From NCBI RefSeq assembly GCF_030272615.1, contig NC_081405.1, positions 650,334,920 to 650,398,919 of the forward strand: 64,000 bases of DNA, in the 5' to 3' direction. Of the stretch, positions 34,114 through 45,920 are shown in pieces. The translations under genes and the position numbers were made by a program. The notes under the pieces were generated by a model. The model saw only the letters and a list, made by a program, of their open reading frames with translations. It made no database searches and had not been told where the DNA came from. Source of the DNA: Cryptomeria japonica (lineage: Eukaryota > Streptophyta > Pinopsida > Cupressales > Cupressaceae). How positions within the stretch are numbered: position 1 is the first letter of the stretch; each line of letters starts with the position of its first letter.

Positions 34114-35470
34114 ACAAGAATTTCTCTCAAGTGGTGGTGCTTCAATAGCAAGTCTTTGCTGAACAGGGGGTAATTGTAACTGTCTTCCTCCACCTCCTCC
34201 TTGTTGATTAAGATATTTTCTAGGGATATCTTGAGATGGCTGGGAATAGGAAGTACTTGCTTTAGGAGCTTGTCTCTTTAGAGCAATTACATCCTTCAGT
34301 AACTATTGAATAACAGGATCTGAGGAAGTAGCGGGTTGAGTATTAGATGTTTGTACTTCTCGTTTCCATCCCGTAGTAATCAAATCATCCTCTAATTCAA
34401 CTGCGAGAGTTTTAGTGGCATTCAAATCAGCAACCCTTTGCCTATGTATCAAGAAACTTATTTTAGAGGGCATTGAATTAATAAAAAAACATTTGAGATT
34501 ATCATCTGAAGGCTTTTGGTTAACCAGAATCTTATGTAGAATCTTATCAAATCTTGCCACAAATTCCCTCATAGATTCAAGAAGTTCCTTTTTCAATTGG
34601 GATAACTGAGCTAGAAGGGAGTGTTCATCTTTAGCTACCTTGAACCTAGCTTTGAACCTTGTCTTCAAATCCTACTAGGTCATTATCACACTATTCAGCA
34701 AATGATAAAACCAATCAGCCGCAACTCCTATCAATGTTTGGATAAATAGCCTAATAGCCACATCTTAATGTTGAACCGCTATCACTCCATAGGCTACACT
34801 GAAAGCATTCAAATGCTCATCTACCGTGACCATCCCATCCCTACTAAATCTGGGCAAATGATCTCTGGCAGCTTTTGGCAAGGGGTTAAGGTTCAAACCT
34901 AAGTTCAACAGGCCTACAGCTGCCCCCCAAGGGTTATTGGCCACCATTGGAAAGATAATATTAAGTGGAGTAGGATTAAATGAAATGGGTATAGCAACAC
35001 TATGCAGAACCAATGCTTGACAAAATGGAGACATCAGTGATGATGACAAAGGAGATGGAGGTCTACTCCTTGCTCTTCGCTGAGGTGAGAAGGTGGGTTG
35101 AGAACTTAGATTCTACAATTCTTCAAAAATAGGATCAGAAACCCCTCCTCTCCTCTAGGATCTAGTATACGGTCTGGAGTCCAATGTGAAATGATCAGGG
35201 CAACAAACGTCTGGGAATCTGAAATTGATTATCAGGGACGTGGATAAAGAAAACCCTAGGAACTACTATTCTTTCAATGACTAACATAGGCTGATCTGAT
35301 TGTCTTTCTATCTCGCTAAGAAGAGCACTTATTATGTCATATTCTGCTCGACTTCTTCTATGCCTCCAGGCTAGAGTATCCAGCTCTGAGGTAATGTTAC
35401 TTTGTTCCTCTTGTACCCAGTTTAGGTTTGGTTGCAACACAGGCAAAAACCCTTCAAGAGGCAATACCAT
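34114..35470 (-). pseudogene. Gypsy-3 gag
   Basis: Minus-strand pieces 35470-35195, 35049-34765 and 34668-34303 together resemble a retrotransposon gag: an N-terminal part, then DEHLNAFSVAYGV, and then LKTRFKARFKVAKDEHSLLAQL, corresponding to the conserved gag core. The C/H knuckle FHLTDEHDGSSCPE is at about 34090. Stops separate the pieces. No separate ORF1 upstream of gag is seen between the primer site and gag. Confidence 0.8.
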
Positions 35471-35538
35471 TTATGAAGAACAGAGTACACTATAATGACG
35501 ATCTGTTTGTTTTTTAAAAACTAATTATTCTCTTCGAT

Positions 35539-35555
35539 CCCCAGCAGAGTCGCCA
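35539..35555 (-). other. primer-binding site of Gypsy-3, probable tRNA-Arg type
   Basis: On the minus strand TGGCGACTCTGCTGGGG lies six bases inside the 5' LTR. A TGGCGACTC-type site is known from Ogre/Tat elements, where it is ascribed to tRNA-Arg. I am sure of the position, less so of the tRNA. Confidence 0.75.
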
Positions 35556-36424
35556 AAAATATGTTGGTAAACATATTTGTCTTTTCTTATCTATTTAATT
35601 TAAAGCACTGCAAATCATAGAAGAGCAGACAAACTTTTCACCAAACAGTTGGAAAATCATCTAATTAATTAACCTCTGAATTTAGGTATAGCTCCCTCTA
35701 GTAAATATTCATTCGGTTCCAAATTACATATAATCAATAGAATACTTTTCACCAGAAAGCACTTAAAGGCAATTGCATACACCAGTCAATACAAGATGAA
35801 TGCAAGCACTGATCCATACATAACTTTTTATATAAAGCCAACAGACTTCATATGAACACTAAAACAAAGTGAAAAAGCTTATTAAGATGAACCTAGTCAA
35901 TAGTTTCCTGCACATATAGAAAGTATAACAGCCTCTTCTTTGAAATAGATTTACATAGAAATCAGAATTCAAAAATCAAACACACATATTTGAACCTGAA
36001 AATAGCTGTTATAAAGATTTCACATTCACAGGTGATCATTCACTTTCTTCATACACAAAATGTTCTCAGCTAGTCTTAAAGATAGTCTTTTTCAAAAACT
36101 TGGCTAACCCATATCAAGTCATTACATCAAATATTTATAGGTCACCAGACCCAATAGTTCTTTTAACCAAAGTAAAAATTAACTCATAGGAGTTAACAAA
36201 AAACCACCCTAACTACAACAACTGAAATTTAAAGAGAATAACTAGGCTTGCTGGCAAACAACTGCCAGTAGCGCTAGTCATGTAGTCTGCTCTATTTTGG
36301 TGTGATCACTTGGGTTAGTGTCCTGAATAGACACCATCACCGCCTTGGCCATGCTCCACTCTCGGTGCACTTTTGAAAACTCTTGGATTACCGTTATGTT
36401 TGGCAAACTGATATGAATAACCCT

Positions 36425-39400
36425 CTATTTCCAGAGCTCCTTCTTTCTCTTCACCATTTGTAGTTTATCTCTGTGATAATCCAGATGATCGAGGCAAATG
36501 GTGAGCATCGATTCCACCCTAGAGATCCCCGTGAAATCTTCCACAGACAAGGATTTCTCCATCTTGATATGTCTGATGTGGCTGCAGAACTGGTTAATAA
36601 TCTCTGTGGTGTCTTCCAGAGTTTCACCATCTTCCTTAAGTAATCGAACATCCACATAGTGTAAGTCCTTCTGCATGGTTGCCCTCAAGGCTGTTAATTC
36701 GCCATGCATACTGGCTGACTCACTATAACCCTACTCAATAATCTGATTGCGCCATTCAATACTCTCCTTGCAAATGAACATAACATCTTCATTTAGTCCA
36801 GACACTTGGTTTTCAGCAAGAAACTTCATTAGCCCATAACGTTGAATATCCCGCATCTGCTTTGAAATCACAGGCCATTTGGACTTCTCCTTCTGCCATG
36901 AGATCAAGTCAAAGTCTAAGGCTTTGGTGACCTCATTGGAATCCTTAAAAATCTGGACCAAGTCAGTTATGTAATTGGTTGCCTGGCACATAATTGTGGT
37001 GAGCCATTATGAGAAAACCTCGGCAATCATCCTATTCCATTGAACTTCATCCAAGAATTTTTGATTGCTAGGTGACTTTGGACTAAAAGGACCTAAATTT
37101 TGGGATAATGGCAATGGGTTGTTCTGCAAAGCATGGATATACTGAGCCATTTGTGTTAAACTTTCTTTCAACTCAGCCTTGTCCCTCTCATCCTTCCAGG
37201 TATGGGAGATGATTCATTTGGTGGAAGACTCCAAGTGCTTAACATCCACTACTCTGGTTCTGATTCCCAAATCTATTCGTTCAACAACATAATCTACTTC
37301 TAAAGCCATAGCAGTATCTTTGTTAGGCTCGGGTCTAGCAATGTCAGCAGTCCAATGCTTAGTATTTTCATCAAAGTCAATCATTGCCTCTGTTTTTAAC
37401 TTTTTGGGCTTTGTAGACCTTCCCAGACATTTACTTACAGCGTCCTCTATTGATACTGAAATTGAAACTACATTCCTTTTTCTGGTGATGGAATCACTTA
37501 GCCATTTTTGTGCTAAGGTTATTTCTTTTGAATACATGGATGGAAACCCTGTTGAGGATGGTGGTGTAGTATGGTCTATATGAGACCGGATTTTGAGTGT
37601 TCCTGAGTCCTGAAAAATAGAGTCTATGTCAATTGAAACCTTGTCCACTTCAGAAATAAGGGATGCCATCTTATTCGGTGTTTCCTCTGGGTCTAAATCT
37701 AGAATGAGGTGAGAAACTGGTGGTTTAAAACCCTTCTTAGATCTCGATCTGGTAACCCAACCAGCAACATAAAGCTCAACCCTGATGTTAAGTTTCTCTT
37801 CTTTAATCCTTTCCTATGCTTTTCATGCATTAGAAACGAGAATGTTAGTCACAAAAGAAATTTTACTTGCAGTTTTTCCTCTTCCTACTTTTGCTTCTTG
37901 AACTGGTGGCTCATGCAGGGTGAAAACAGCGACCCCTAAGCCAATTTTCCGTCCTTCGGATTACACCAAAAGTGTGTGTCTGAACACTGTCGCCCATCTT
38001 CTTGTTGCAATATATTTCCGGAAGAGGTTCATCATGAACCTATTTCATAAACTCTGAGTCAAGGATGTCTTCATCATCGGAGGTGACATCCAAGGTATCC
38101 ATAGGAAACTTCATGTCGTGAATTTTCTTTAGAGTTAACTTGGACCAACTCCTTCGTACTTCAAATTCATCCTTGCAACTCTCCCAATAATCCTCCAACT
38201 GAGGAACATGCTGATCAAGTACCGCTTTCTTTACATGTTGAGGAATGAAACCCCTGCTGTCAAAGTTATCCCTCTTTACAAAGGACTTCAAATGGAACCT
38301 TTTAAATTCAAGTTCAAGGTTCAATGCATCAGAGACTGACTTACAGCTATAATGACCTAAATCAATGGGAAAGATCCCACTTGTGTCGGAGTCCTCACCA
38401 TAAACTTTTGCAACGTAAGCAAGCTGTCTAGACACTTCGATCAATATGCAAGTGTCTGAGACGTACCTAGGAAGTCTAAAGGGTTCACCCTTAAATCCTC
38501 CAACTCTTAAATAAGTGAAATGGTTGAACTATACGAAGAACCTGCCATATATGTTGATGAGCTCAATTGCTTCTGCAGACATTCTTCTATGCAAATTTCC
38601 CTATAACTCAAAGGTCATCCCTCTTGTGAAAAACATAATTCCAGTGGAGATAATCATCAACATGCCCTTTCAAAGCTAAACTAGGATGATACTCATAAAT
38701 CCTCATGCCTTGAACCCATTTTACATGTAAAAACCCCAACCACTCTCTCACACAGGCAAGCATGTATAACAGATAAGATGACATATAAAAATTAGGCATT
38801 CCAAGATAATTGCTCAAACCCTTGTGTAATCTTTCAGCAATAACAGTTCCCTAGTCAATGAATCGGCTACTATCTAGAGTGACCTGGATGAAGAAATACA
38901 TCCAGTCTTCCTAGTAAAAAGAGTGAGACTTACGCTTCATTCTGCTCAGCAGTATGACCAAATCTTGGATTGTTGGAATTAAATATTCATGAGTTAAAGG
39001 TCTTGGTAGCCTCGAGCCCCCTTTTTGGAATTTTACGAGCCAATTCTAGGCAATCACTGTTCTATAATATTGCTTCTTCTCAGAGAAGATCCCGTAATAT
39101 TTACCAATGGTCCAGTTTTCATAAGGTTCCCGGTGTGGAATACCCATGGCTGCCATTACTGTCTATTTGCCAATAGACAACAAGACTTCACCATCATTTC
39201 TCCTTATGCACCTATTTCCCTTGTCGTAATGATTCATGCATTCTAAGACTAACTCTAGGCAGGGAGCAGCTGTGGGGAAGGCGGTGGCTTCTAATAATCC
39301 ACTCTGAGCCACAACTCTTATCATGCGGTCTGCGGTTGAATTCTTTACTCTCTCCAGAAAGACCTCTAAATCTAGCTGAACCAGGGTTGTGTCACCCAAC

Positions 39401-39460
39401 TCTGGTAAAGAGCTTACAAGGGAAGATGAACTCATCAATTTGGGTAAAATGGGCCTCATA
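36425..39460 (-). pseudogene. LTR-encoded long frame, copy in the right LTR
   Basis: The minus-strand chain 39460-39163, 38817-38608, 38444-38040, 37669-37214, 36991-36731 and 36709-36425 is collinear with the chain at 25378-28450. Recognisable shared parts are VSSLPELGDTTLVQLDLEVF, GEVLLSI, ACVREWLGF, FKRFHLKSFVKRDNFDSRGF, DDEDILDSEFMK, and EKSLSVEDFTGISRVESML near the end at 36425. Both copies have a TAG after LLSI or LSIDR, suggesting an ancestral CAG that changed before or soon after insertion. The N-terminus lies about 850 bases inside the LTR, where a transcript from U3 could cover it. Function unknown. Confidence 0.65.
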
Positions 39461-40028
39461 GTTTGGTTCGTGGGTTTTCCCAAATCAATCCCAGGCAAAG
39501 AAGGAAATTGAAAACAAAAACAAGCAACTAAAGAACACCCAGATCTTTTAAAACAAATTGCAGCAATTTAGAAAATTGTTGAACATACCTTCCTCTGCTC
39601 TTTGTAAACCTCCATCGCTGCCTAATTCTCCCACTCTAAAAACTCCTTCTCAAAATCTTCCCACAAAAATAATAATTCCGATGAGGCAACAACTCAGTTT
39701 TTAAAGTGGAGAAAATCTTACCCGTCATTACTAAAGCTTCCTTCATTACTCCTTGTTCGTGTGAAGTTACTTTGAAATTATTACGTTGAGGTATTCCTTA
39801 TCTGTTAAGTCACTTCTCTTCTAACACAGTAGATCTTCACAGCTACTTGCAATAAATGGTAGATTTCAAATTATTAGAAAAAAGGAATATTCCCTCCCTC
39901 AACGGTCGTCTATCGTGTTCTGAAATTCTGCGTTGTCACCACGTGGCAAGTCATATGCCTCCCAAGGGACCAATACATAAAACTCAGAGTCTTGTGCAAT
40001 CATCACAAAAAGATATTAACATGATAGA

Positions 40029-40210
40029 TGTTGAACTTGAACCTTGAACAAAAAAGGTTCAAGTTCAAAGTTCAAAGAATGCAAAATGCCGACAAGAACT
40101 AGAAAAGCTTAAAATTGTGCGAGAGAAGAGACGCTCGAAAAAGAACACCCATTGAACTTTGAACCTTGAACCAAAAAGGTTCAAGTTCAAGTTCAAGGTT
40201 CAAGTTCAAC
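40029..40210. repeat. GTTCAA hairpins, right LTR copy
   Basis: The same two stem-loops as at 28976-29163, here at 40029-40077 and 40152-40210, with small differences in the number of GTTCAA units. Confidence 0.85.
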
Positions 40211-40349
40211 GCAGTGAAACCTAACAAGGACCGAATGACAAGAGCAAAAATTTAAGCAAAATCTTGACCGATGAACCAGACAATGAACTAGACAAACATA
40301 ACTTCATACAGGGATGCATATGGAATGAAAATTGTATATGGGCCCAACA

Positions 40350-40471
40350 ATACTGATTCTTGGTAACATGCTAGTTCTCTCATATACCGATTCTCTCCTC
40401 TTAAGCATATTGACATCAATGACAGCATACAATTTAATCATGTCCTTATACCACTTCACAGAATGCCAACA
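40350..40471 (-). repeat. 3' LTR of Copia-2, inner portion
   Basis: It matches the right 140 bases of the 5' LTR (about 47360-47486) and ends GCCAACA. Together with 23101-24508 it makes up the Copia-2 3' LTR split by Gypsy-3. Confidence 0.88.
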
Positions 40472-40725
40472 ATCTCCCCCTTTGGCATTGATGGCAATAT
40501 ACAAAGATATCTCACCGCTTCACATCTTCTCCCCCAAATTTTGCAGATATCTTCTCCACTTCACTTCTTCTCCCCCTTTGACAATAATGCCAAAGTGGAG
40601 GCACAAGCTTCCCTGTTCCATTATGCTGCTCCCCCTAAGGAGTAGCATCCTTCAACACATCAATCCTGAAGAAAAATCTGACTATGCAATACTTGATTGA
40701 TGTGGAGCATATACTTTTAGTTTAC
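40472..40725 (-). other. Copia-2 polypurine tract and 3' leader
   Basis: TCTCCCCCTTTG at 40473-40484 is, on the minus strand, CAAAGGGGGAGA, the same polypurine tract as Copia-1. The remainder is non-coding with two further C-rich runs. Confidence 0.8.
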
Positions 40726-42267
40726 CTACTGAAGGGGAAACACCCCTAACTCACCCCTTAAGTACATAAATATAGCCTTTGGGAGAGGCTTGGTGAATAT
40801 ATCTGCTAAGTGCTCCTTACTGGAAACATGTTTCAGTGCAATCTCTTTGTTTTGAACCTTTTCCCTCAAGAAGTGATACTTAAGCTCAAAGTGCTTGGTT
40901 CTAGAATGTAAAACCGGATTCTTGGAGATGTTAATTGCACTAGTATTGTCACAAAATATACTTACTAGTTCAGATACAGGAACTTTGAAGCCATTTAATA
41001 CATGCTTCATCCAAATTGTCTGAGTGTAGTTCATGAAAGCTGCAACATACTCTGCTTCTGCTATAGACTGAGAGATACAACTCTACTTCTTACTCATCTA
41101 TGAGACTAGTCTACCACCAAGAAAGAATGCACCACCGGTTGTGCTCTTCTGGTCATCCACATTACCTACCTAATCAACATCTATGAATACTTTCAAGTTG
41201 AAACTATTGTTATATGGATACCACAATCCATAGTCAATTGTTCCCTTCAGATACCTAAGAATCCGCTTGACTGCAACCAAGTGGGATTCTCTTGGACTTT
41301 TCTGGAACCTTGTTGTAATGCCAACTGCATGTGCAATATCTGGTCTGCTATGCACTACATAATGCAACTTACAAATCATTGATCGATATTCCTTCTTATT
41401 AACCAATGTTGAGTCATCCTCTTTGGATAGTTTACAACTAGTCACCATCGGTGTACCAACCAATTTTCTATCTTCCATGCCAAAGGTCTTCAACACCTCT
41501 TTGACAAACTTGGACTGAGTGATAAAGATTCCATCCTTCATCTACTGAATCTGCAGTCCAATGAAGAACTTAATCTCCCCTATGAGTGACATCTCAAACT
41601 CTTTCTTCATCTCATCTTTGAACTCATGACTCATCTTGTCATCTCCACCAAAGATAATGTCATCAACAAATACCTCACAGATCAGGATCTGATCTCCTTC
41701 AGATTTCAAGTAGATATTGCTATCTTCACTTGTTCTCTCAAATCCAATTTTCACAAGATGGGAGTGCAAACATTCATACCATGCTCTAGGTGCCTGCTTT
41801 AGACAATTCAAGGCTTTATGTAGCCTACACACCATGTTACTATCTTCAGATAGGGCAAACCCATCTGGTTGCTCTATATACACCTCCTCTTCAAGTACTC
41901 CATTCAGAAATGCAGATTTTACATCCATTTGATATACTTTGAATCCTTTGAAAGCTGCATATGCAAGAAGCATACAAACTCCTTCCAATCTGGCTACTAG
42001 AGCAAAGGTTTCTCCATAGTCTTCTCCTTCTTCTTGAGCATATCCTTTACATACTAGTCTAGCTTTGTTCCTTATCACTGTGCCATCCTCATTCAGCTTA
42101 TTTCTGAAAACCCATTTGGTACCGTTGACATTTTTATGCTCCGGTTTGGGTACCAATGACCATGTACCATTCTTCTCTATCTGGTCAAGTTCTTCCTCTA
42201 TTGCCTTGATCCAGTCTTCATCTTTATGTGCCTCTTTGAATGATTTAGGCTCAAATTCAGAAATCAT
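40726..42267 (-). pseudogene. Copia-2 reverse transcriptase and RNase H
   Basis: RT runs 42267-41542 almost unbroken on the minus strand ([58 protein letters not shown]) with an intact VDD box ([12 protein letters not shown], about 41650). It continues from 41541 (QSKFVKEVLKTFGM, HYVVHSRPDIAHAVG) to 41170, then with a gap to RNase H 41034-40726 (CDNTSAINISKNP, LADIFTKPLP). Stops lie near 41540 and at 41035-41165. It is much better preserved than the Copia-1 copy, in line with being younger. Confidence 0.9.
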
Positions 42268-43210
42268 ACATGATTTTTCTCTGACCTTTCTTCTTGTAAG
42301 GATTCTTGCATCCTTATCTCCTATGATCTGCTTAGGATCATGATTCAGCTTGACATACCGAGGAATTCTCTTAGTTGATTCCTCCTACTTCTCTTCTTCA
42401 TCCTCATCTTCATCAGCATCAGCATTTACCGATGGAGGAAGATTGTTACTGGTACTTGACAGATTAGCAACCGGTTCCCAGAAGGTTACTACCAGTTCAT
42501 CTCTTACTTGCTTATTGTTGGTTTCCTTAGGTTTTTTAGAGTTTTCATCAACTCTCACATTGATGCTTTCCATAATTCTCTGAGTCCTATTATTGAAACA
42601 CTTGAGAGCTTTGATTTTGGTGGAATACCCTAGGAATATTCCCTCATCACATTTTGCATCAAATTTACTCTGGTGTTCGCTCCTCTTGATGTAACATTTT
42701 CTCCCAAAAACTCTAAAGGAACTAACCACAGGTGTTTTACCAGTCCAATACTCATAAGGAGTTTTATCCTTACCTTTCTTGATGAGTACCCGGTTCATTG
42801 TGTAGACTATTATGCTCACCGCTTATCTCCAAAAGGTGTGAGTGACCTTTCCTTGAATCAACATTGTTCTTGCTGCTTCAACCACTATTTGGATATTCCT
42901 CTCTACTAGGCCATTTTGCTATGGAGTCCAGGGGGCAAACAGTTGCCTCTTGATGCCATGTTCTTCACAATACTTGTTGAATTCACCGAAAGTGAATTCC
43001 CCTCCTTGATCAATTCTAAGGCACTTGATCCTTTTACTGCTTTCCTTTTCCACTAATTCTTTAAAAGCGTTGAATTTTACCAAAAGCTTCAGACTTATCT
43101 TTCAAGAATGTGACCCACATCATTCTTGAGCAATCATCAGTGAGAATCATGAAGTACCTATCACCCTGCACACTCCTAGTTTTCATAGGACCACACAAAT
43201 TAGTATGCAC
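42268..43210 (-). pseudogene. Copia-2 integrase, larger part
   Basis: On the minus strand the core includes RIDQGGEF (second Asp intact, about 43005) and NGLVERN (Glu intact, about 42905). TPxQNG carries a TAG where Gln is usual. The 42819-42385 segment has the C-terminal part (MNRVLIKKGKDKTPYEYW, GRKCYIKRSEHQSKFD, EGIFLGYSTKIKAL, NVRVDE). A Glu/Asp-rich tail leads to RT. The first catalytic Asp lies at the solo LTR junction and reads Asn (HTNLCGP, about 43190-43210). Confidence 0.85.
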
Positions 43211-44246
43211 TGTTGGTATTTTGGCATGGTTTTGTCATTGATGTCAGCACCTACTGAAACACTAGCACTTTGGAGATCCAGCAACATTCACCAGCAAGCA
43301 AGTAACTATTGCATAGTTATTGGTATATGGTTCACCGGCAAGATATAATGTTCACCAACACTTGGTAATGTCGAAGACATTGTATGGACACTTTGTTTTG
43401 AAGAATTAATCATTGGTATATTCATATTTGCATTTTTTTTTTTACTGGAAAATAGGTCCAAGGTTATCTAGGGTTACACCGACAGGTTTATCTTTTCCAG
43501 ATCAGCATGGCACACTATGGAGATGATTTATTATTGTTGTAAATGCATTAAGCTGACATGTTTATTCTGTTATTGCATCAGATATTATATTGTATGTAAA
43601 ATGTTTTTATTGTAATATCTTGTAGAGCCGACCTACTAAAATTGGTCTTAGGTTATGGTATAAATGTAAGATCGAATGTGGAATGCGAAAAAGAATTGTG
43701 TGAAGGTATATGTGAGATTAAGCAGAGGTATACACGAAGACATCATTTGAAGGTGAAGCTAGGTTTTTGTAGAAGCATATCAACATTACACTAGTATTGA
43801 ATCCAACATATGAAGATGCTATTTTGTGTAGTACATTTTTATTGGATTTAACCATCCAACTATAGTCAGTGTGAGTCCCATTTTGTGATTGAGCAGTGAG
43901 CTCTAGGTTGTTGGCCTTTCTACATGTGCAGACCCCATTTATATACACTTACTATCTACAGTAGTATCATCTGATTGTGGGTAAGGTTTCCCACCATGGT
44001 TTTTCCCCTTACAGGGTTTCCACATACAAATATTGGTGTTATGTGTTGTGGATGACTCTATGTTTATGTTTCATGCATTAATCTCTACCGGTATAGCAAT
44101 TTACTGTTAACACTGTCTACCGACACACTTAACTGGTTTACCAGTATTAAGCATTAAGTTGGTTAATTGGTTTTTGGTTTAAATTTATTAGACAACTGAT
44201 TCACCCCCCACTCCCCCCCCCTCTTAGTTGTCTCCAGGACCTAACA
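43211..44246 (-). mobile_element. solo copia LTR inserted in Copia-2 integrase
   Basis: It begins TGTTGG and ends CTAACA, with a perfect 5-bp duplication TGCAC at 43206-43210 and 44247-44251. It contains the GTCATTGATGTC motif near its start and a poly-C tract near 44199-44221, as in the LTRs of Copia-1 and Copia-2, read on the plus strand. No internal region is present, so LTR-LTR recombination has removed it. The strand is uncertain: the TGTTGG start and the poly-C near the right end suggest plus orientation. Confidence 0.88.
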
Positions 44247-45849
44247 TGCACAAGATCAAGCAAATTGTTAGCAGTGAAAGGTTTACCTTTAAAGGTTGAG
44301 GAAGACATTTTCCCAAATTGACACTCTTTGCACAAGGTGTTTTCCGGTTTGTTTAGCACCGGCAACCGTCTAACTGCCTTAATCTTACTAGCCTTCACAA
44401 TGTTATCAAAGTTTACATGGCACAGTCTCCTATACCATATCTAGCTATCATCAAATTTAGCCATAAGACATGTACTTATATTTGCATTCAGCTGAAATAA
44501 GTTACCTTTTGTCTGCATGCCGGTGGCCACCACTTCATCATTCTTTCCTTTGATTCTGCACACTCTATTCTTGAACTCCAGAGTGAGACCGCTATCATTC
44601 AGCTGGGCAACACTCAGAAGGTTGTGTCTAATACCATCAACCCAATATACATTGTCAGCACTACTCTTTCCATTCAGAGAGATGGACCCTCTTCCTTTAA
44701 CCATACATGGTGCATCATTACCAAAACAAACCACAACACCATCATATTCTTCCAAAGATAGAAACTTGCTCCGGTCACCAGTCATATGGTGAGAACAGCC
44801 ACTATCAATAATCCACTCATTGGAATTATCAAAGTGGGAGACAAGAGCCTTCTTGTCTGACACATCTTCCTTTACTGCAATAAACACAATATCTTCATTC
44901 TCTTCATCTTCTGATTCCTCTTCTGTAACACCTTCATCAACTGCAACCAAGTAGTTTCGCCGGTTTCCTCCTTTGAATTTCTTGAACCTCTCCGGTTTAT
45001 CCTTGTTGTCACCATTAGGATAGTTTATAGCAATATGTCCTATCCAGTTACAAGAGAAAAATTTCAAAGGGAGCTTACCTTTGTATTTACCAGTTCCTTT
45101 TGGAAGTTTCCTAGCAAGAAGAGCTTCAAATTCCATCAGGATCTCCTCACCATCCATTTGTCTACTCTGTCTCGGTTCACCACTGATGCATGCTTCCTTT
45201 CCTTTTTTTGATGATACAGCAGAAGCTTTAAAAGCTGATTCGGTCTTTTGAACACTGCCATCAAAACTATTTAGCTCATAGGCTGTCAACTTTGCAATGA
45301 TGGAGTCAAGGGATACCTTAGTCTTGTCTATTGATCTCAACTCCTAAATAGCAGCAACCCTTATTGCATAGACCGGTAATAAGGATCTCAGACTTTGCTT
45401 ACCACAGTGGAATCTTCTATTTTGCCTCCTGCACTCTTGATGTCTCCAACAACAGTTTTGATTCTTATTCCATATTGTTGAATTGTCTTTCCCTCAACCA
45501 TCTGCATGTCTTCAAACTTGCCCCTAAGGCTTTCTTCTTTAGCCTATTTTACATGCTCATCACCACCATAGATACTCTCAAGAGTGTCCCATACTTCTTT
45601 GGTGTTATCCTTATCCTAGACATCAATAAACTCAATTTCAGATAAGTTGTTGATTAGGGCTTCCATGACTTGCCCATTCTCCTGTATCTCTCTCTTTTGA
45701 TCATCGGTGAGAGTACCGGTAGGAATAACAAAGGCATTCTCAACATAGCTCCAGTGCTGAGCACCGATGCTTCTTATGTATATCTTCATTCTGTCTTTCC
45801 ATATATTTAAATTCTCTTTGTTGAACTTTGCACCTTCCCTCTTCATCAT
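44247..45849 (-). pseudogene. Copia-2 gag, protease and start of integrase
   Basis: Gag starts at an ATG pair (45849) on the minus strand (KFNKENLNIWKDRMKIYIRS). After a decayed middle (45341-45615) it continues 45340-44441 with a zinc knuckle whose first Cys is Phe and last Cys is Tyr (FFSCNWIGHIAINYP). Protease DSGCSHHM is at about 44790-44815. GAG-pre-integrase (DNVYWVDGIRHNLLSVAQL) follows, and the CKECQFGKM zinc region at about 44310-44340. The solo LTR interrupts just after LDLVH. Confidence 0.88.
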
Positions 45850-45906
45850 TACAATAGGATCTTTCCCTTAAGCGGTTAAGCTTACAACACAGAGGACCTG
45901 GTAGAC

Positions 45907-45920
45907 GCTCTAATACCAAT
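45907..45920 (-). other. primer-binding site of Copia-2, tRNA-iMet type with one change
   Basis: On the minus strand ATTGGTATTAGAGC directly follows the LTR end. It differs from TGGTATCAGAGC by a C to T change. Confidence 0.85.

Larger units (their letters stand above)
24509..40349 (-). mobile_element. Gypsy-3, giant-LTR Ty3/gypsy element of Tat/Ogre-like type
   Basis: Two LTRs of about 4.79 kb (24509-29302 and 35562-40349) with ends TGTTGG/CCAACA bracket a 6.26-kb internal region read on the minus strand. The flanking bases ATACC and ATACT form a one-mismatch target duplication. Gag has a Tat-type C/H knuckle (FHLTDEHDGSSCPE). Pol has protease, an archaeal-like RNase H, RT, gypsy RNase H and integrase. 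The LTRs contain their own long frame (see separate entries). Sampled LTR stretches differ at roughly 6-7 per 100 bases, so it is older than Gypsy-2 but younger than Copia-2, in which it sits. Confidence 0.9.
35562..40349 (-). repeat. 5' LTR of Gypsy-3 (right copy, 4788 bp)
   Basis: It is the duplicate of 24509-29302 and lies next to the primer-binding site, so it is the 5' LTR of this minus-strand element. It ends GGGCCCAACA at 40349. At about 4.8 kb it is very long for a plant LTR and is 77 percent of the internal length. Confidence 0.92.
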
